Assembly (NCBI RefSeq): GCF_019279795.1
Contig: NC_056745.1
Span: 511,811,006 to 511,875,005, forward strand
DNA: 64,000 nt
DNA from: Protopterus annectens
Lineage: Eukaryota; Chordata; Ceratodontiformes; Protopteridae
Direction: 5' to 3'
Part shown: in pieces, positions 63,291 to 64,000 of the stretch
How positions within the stretch are numbered: position 1 is the first letter of the stretch
Layout of the letters: each line of letters starts with the position of its first letter
The notes under the pieces: model-generated
Databases searched by the model: none
What the model was told of the DNA's origin: nothing
The model's input: only the letters and a program-made list of their open reading frames with translations
Position numbers and translations under genes: made by a program

Positions 63291-64000
63291 TAACCCTTTG
63301 GGATAAATCTGGGTTAGTTGCTCTTATGTAATGTTCCAGGCAGTCAGCTGCAGAGTTTTCAGGTTTGGATGCAGGGTGTTGTAGCCGCTCTGAGTTAACA
63401 GCAAAGGAATCAGGGGTAGTGTCCACATTTTCCCCCCGAGACATGCTCCTCAGTAATGGGTACCAATGTTGTCTTGGCCAGTCTGGAGCTATCAGAATGA
63501 TCCTTGGACGTTCCTCTTTGATTTTCAATAGCACCTTGTGCATCAAAGGAAGAGGTGGGAATGCATATGCTGTCAGGCCTTTCCAACTGAAGGATAGAGT
63601 GTTCACCTTCCAAGCAAGTGGGTGGTACGTCCTTGTGCAGAATTTCTTGAGCTGGTGATTGAGTGGGGATGCAAATAGGTCTATTTGTGGCAGTCCCCAT
63701 TTCCTTGTGATGACCTTGAAGATGTCCGGGTGTAGCATCCATTCGTGAGCATCCGAGGTAGTTCTGCTTAATATGTCTGCTAGGATGTTTTCTTTTCCCG
63801 GTACAAAAATTGCTTGTAACTGAATGTTGTAGCTCAGAGCCATATTCCATAGGTCCAGTGCCATCCGGCATAGAGGGTATGAATGAGTGCCTCCCTGTTT
63901 GTTGATGTACCACATGACTGTGGTGTTGTCTGTCCTTATCATCAACTGCCCTTCTTGGAGGAATGGTCTGAAATTCTGGATTGCTAGTTTTACTGCCAGC
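63181..64000 (-). pseudogene. DIRS RNase H end and methyltransferase-like domain (K), cut by window edge
   Basis: Reads MIRTDNTTVMWYINKQGG (RNase H Asp), VPGKENILADILSRTTSDAH (last Asp), RKWGLPQIDLFASPLNHQLK, KVNTLSFSWKGLTAYAFPPL, PLMHKVLLKIKEERPRIILI and APDWPRQHWYPLL, all conserved MT-like words. The same frame runs on through a linker into the YR N-terminus (VKDIILEARRPSTRRNYAGK), unlike E where these are in different frames. Confidence 0.88.

Larger units (their letters stand above)
61742..64000 (-). mobile_element. DIRS element copy K (group E), left part, nested in the retrovirus
   Basis: Starts AGTACAGTTTTGTACCTACC, then a left terminal repeat, ICR (62160-62265), YR and the MT/RNase H region; RT and gag lie beyond the right edge. 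It interrupts integrase codons. Its terminal repeat core (CATCTGCAGTCCTTACAAAT) differs from E, H and I although the outermost 30 bp agree. Confidence 0.92.

Noticed and set aside
1..64000. Host protein-coding exons
   Set aside because: No frame outside the elements shows a recognisable host domain or convincing exon structure.

Overview
This window looks like repeat-dense DNA from a vertebrate with a large genome; lungfish, amphibian or basal fish would all fit, but the species is not determinable from the sequence. I see no host gene. Almost every recognisable coding stretch belongs to a transposable element. The dominant class is DIRS, tyrosine-recombinase retrotransposons that encode a Gag, a reverse transcriptase/RNase H/methyltransferase-like polyprotein and a tyrosine recombinase (YR). 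There are ten DIRS copies (A1, A2, B, C, G, H, I, D, E, K), all coding on the minus strand, so each reads gag, RT, RNase H/MT, YR from high to low coordinates. They fall into three groups. Group F is A1, A2 and B. Group C is C, D and G. Group E is E, H, I and K. Each has terminal inverted repeats and, just inside the low-coordinate end, an internal complementary region (ICR) that carries both termini in reverse complement, the hallmark of DIRS.

Layout. 1-4287: A2, interrupted in its RT by A1, whose right part fills 1-1593. 4388-15816: B, interrupted in gag by a full-length C (8531-14518). 15817-16257: a short AT-rich gap. 16258 to about 32390: G, old and decayed, interrupted in its RNase H by H (18121-23563) and in its RT by I (24492-29452). 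32402-38511: D, full length. 38512-42400: unique-looking sequence with one tRNA-type SINE with target-site duplications, a 5'-truncated CR1-like LINE end and a tandem array of about 160-bp units. About 42400-52052: a plus-strand L2/CR1-like LINE, interrupted by E (45596-51066, the best-preserved DIRS copy) and by a 205-bp insertion. 52795-55525: a minus-strand CR1-like LINE, interrupted at 55526 by a plus-strand class I (gamma/epsilon-like) endogenous retrovirus with a TGTTA...TAACA LTR, a primer site matching tRNA-Tyr, and gag-pro-pol. That retrovirus is interrupted at 61742 in integrase by K, which runs off the right edge.

How the parts work together. In DIRS elements reverse transcription is thought to give a circular DNA whose junction is templated by the ICR, and YR then inserts the circle at a short core without target duplication; the inserted copies here fit that, since no target duplications are visible at the C/B or E/LINE junctions. 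The nesting gives a relative chronology: G before H and I, B before C, A2 before A1, LINE before E, and LINE before ERV before K. All copies carry frameshifts or stops; E retains a 601-codon RT/RNase H/MT frame and all YR catalytic boxes. Points of most interest are the shared palindromic terminal motif, the uniform orientation, the long frame overlapping the RT, and a possible 2H-phosphoesterase-like segment between protease and RT in the retrovirus.
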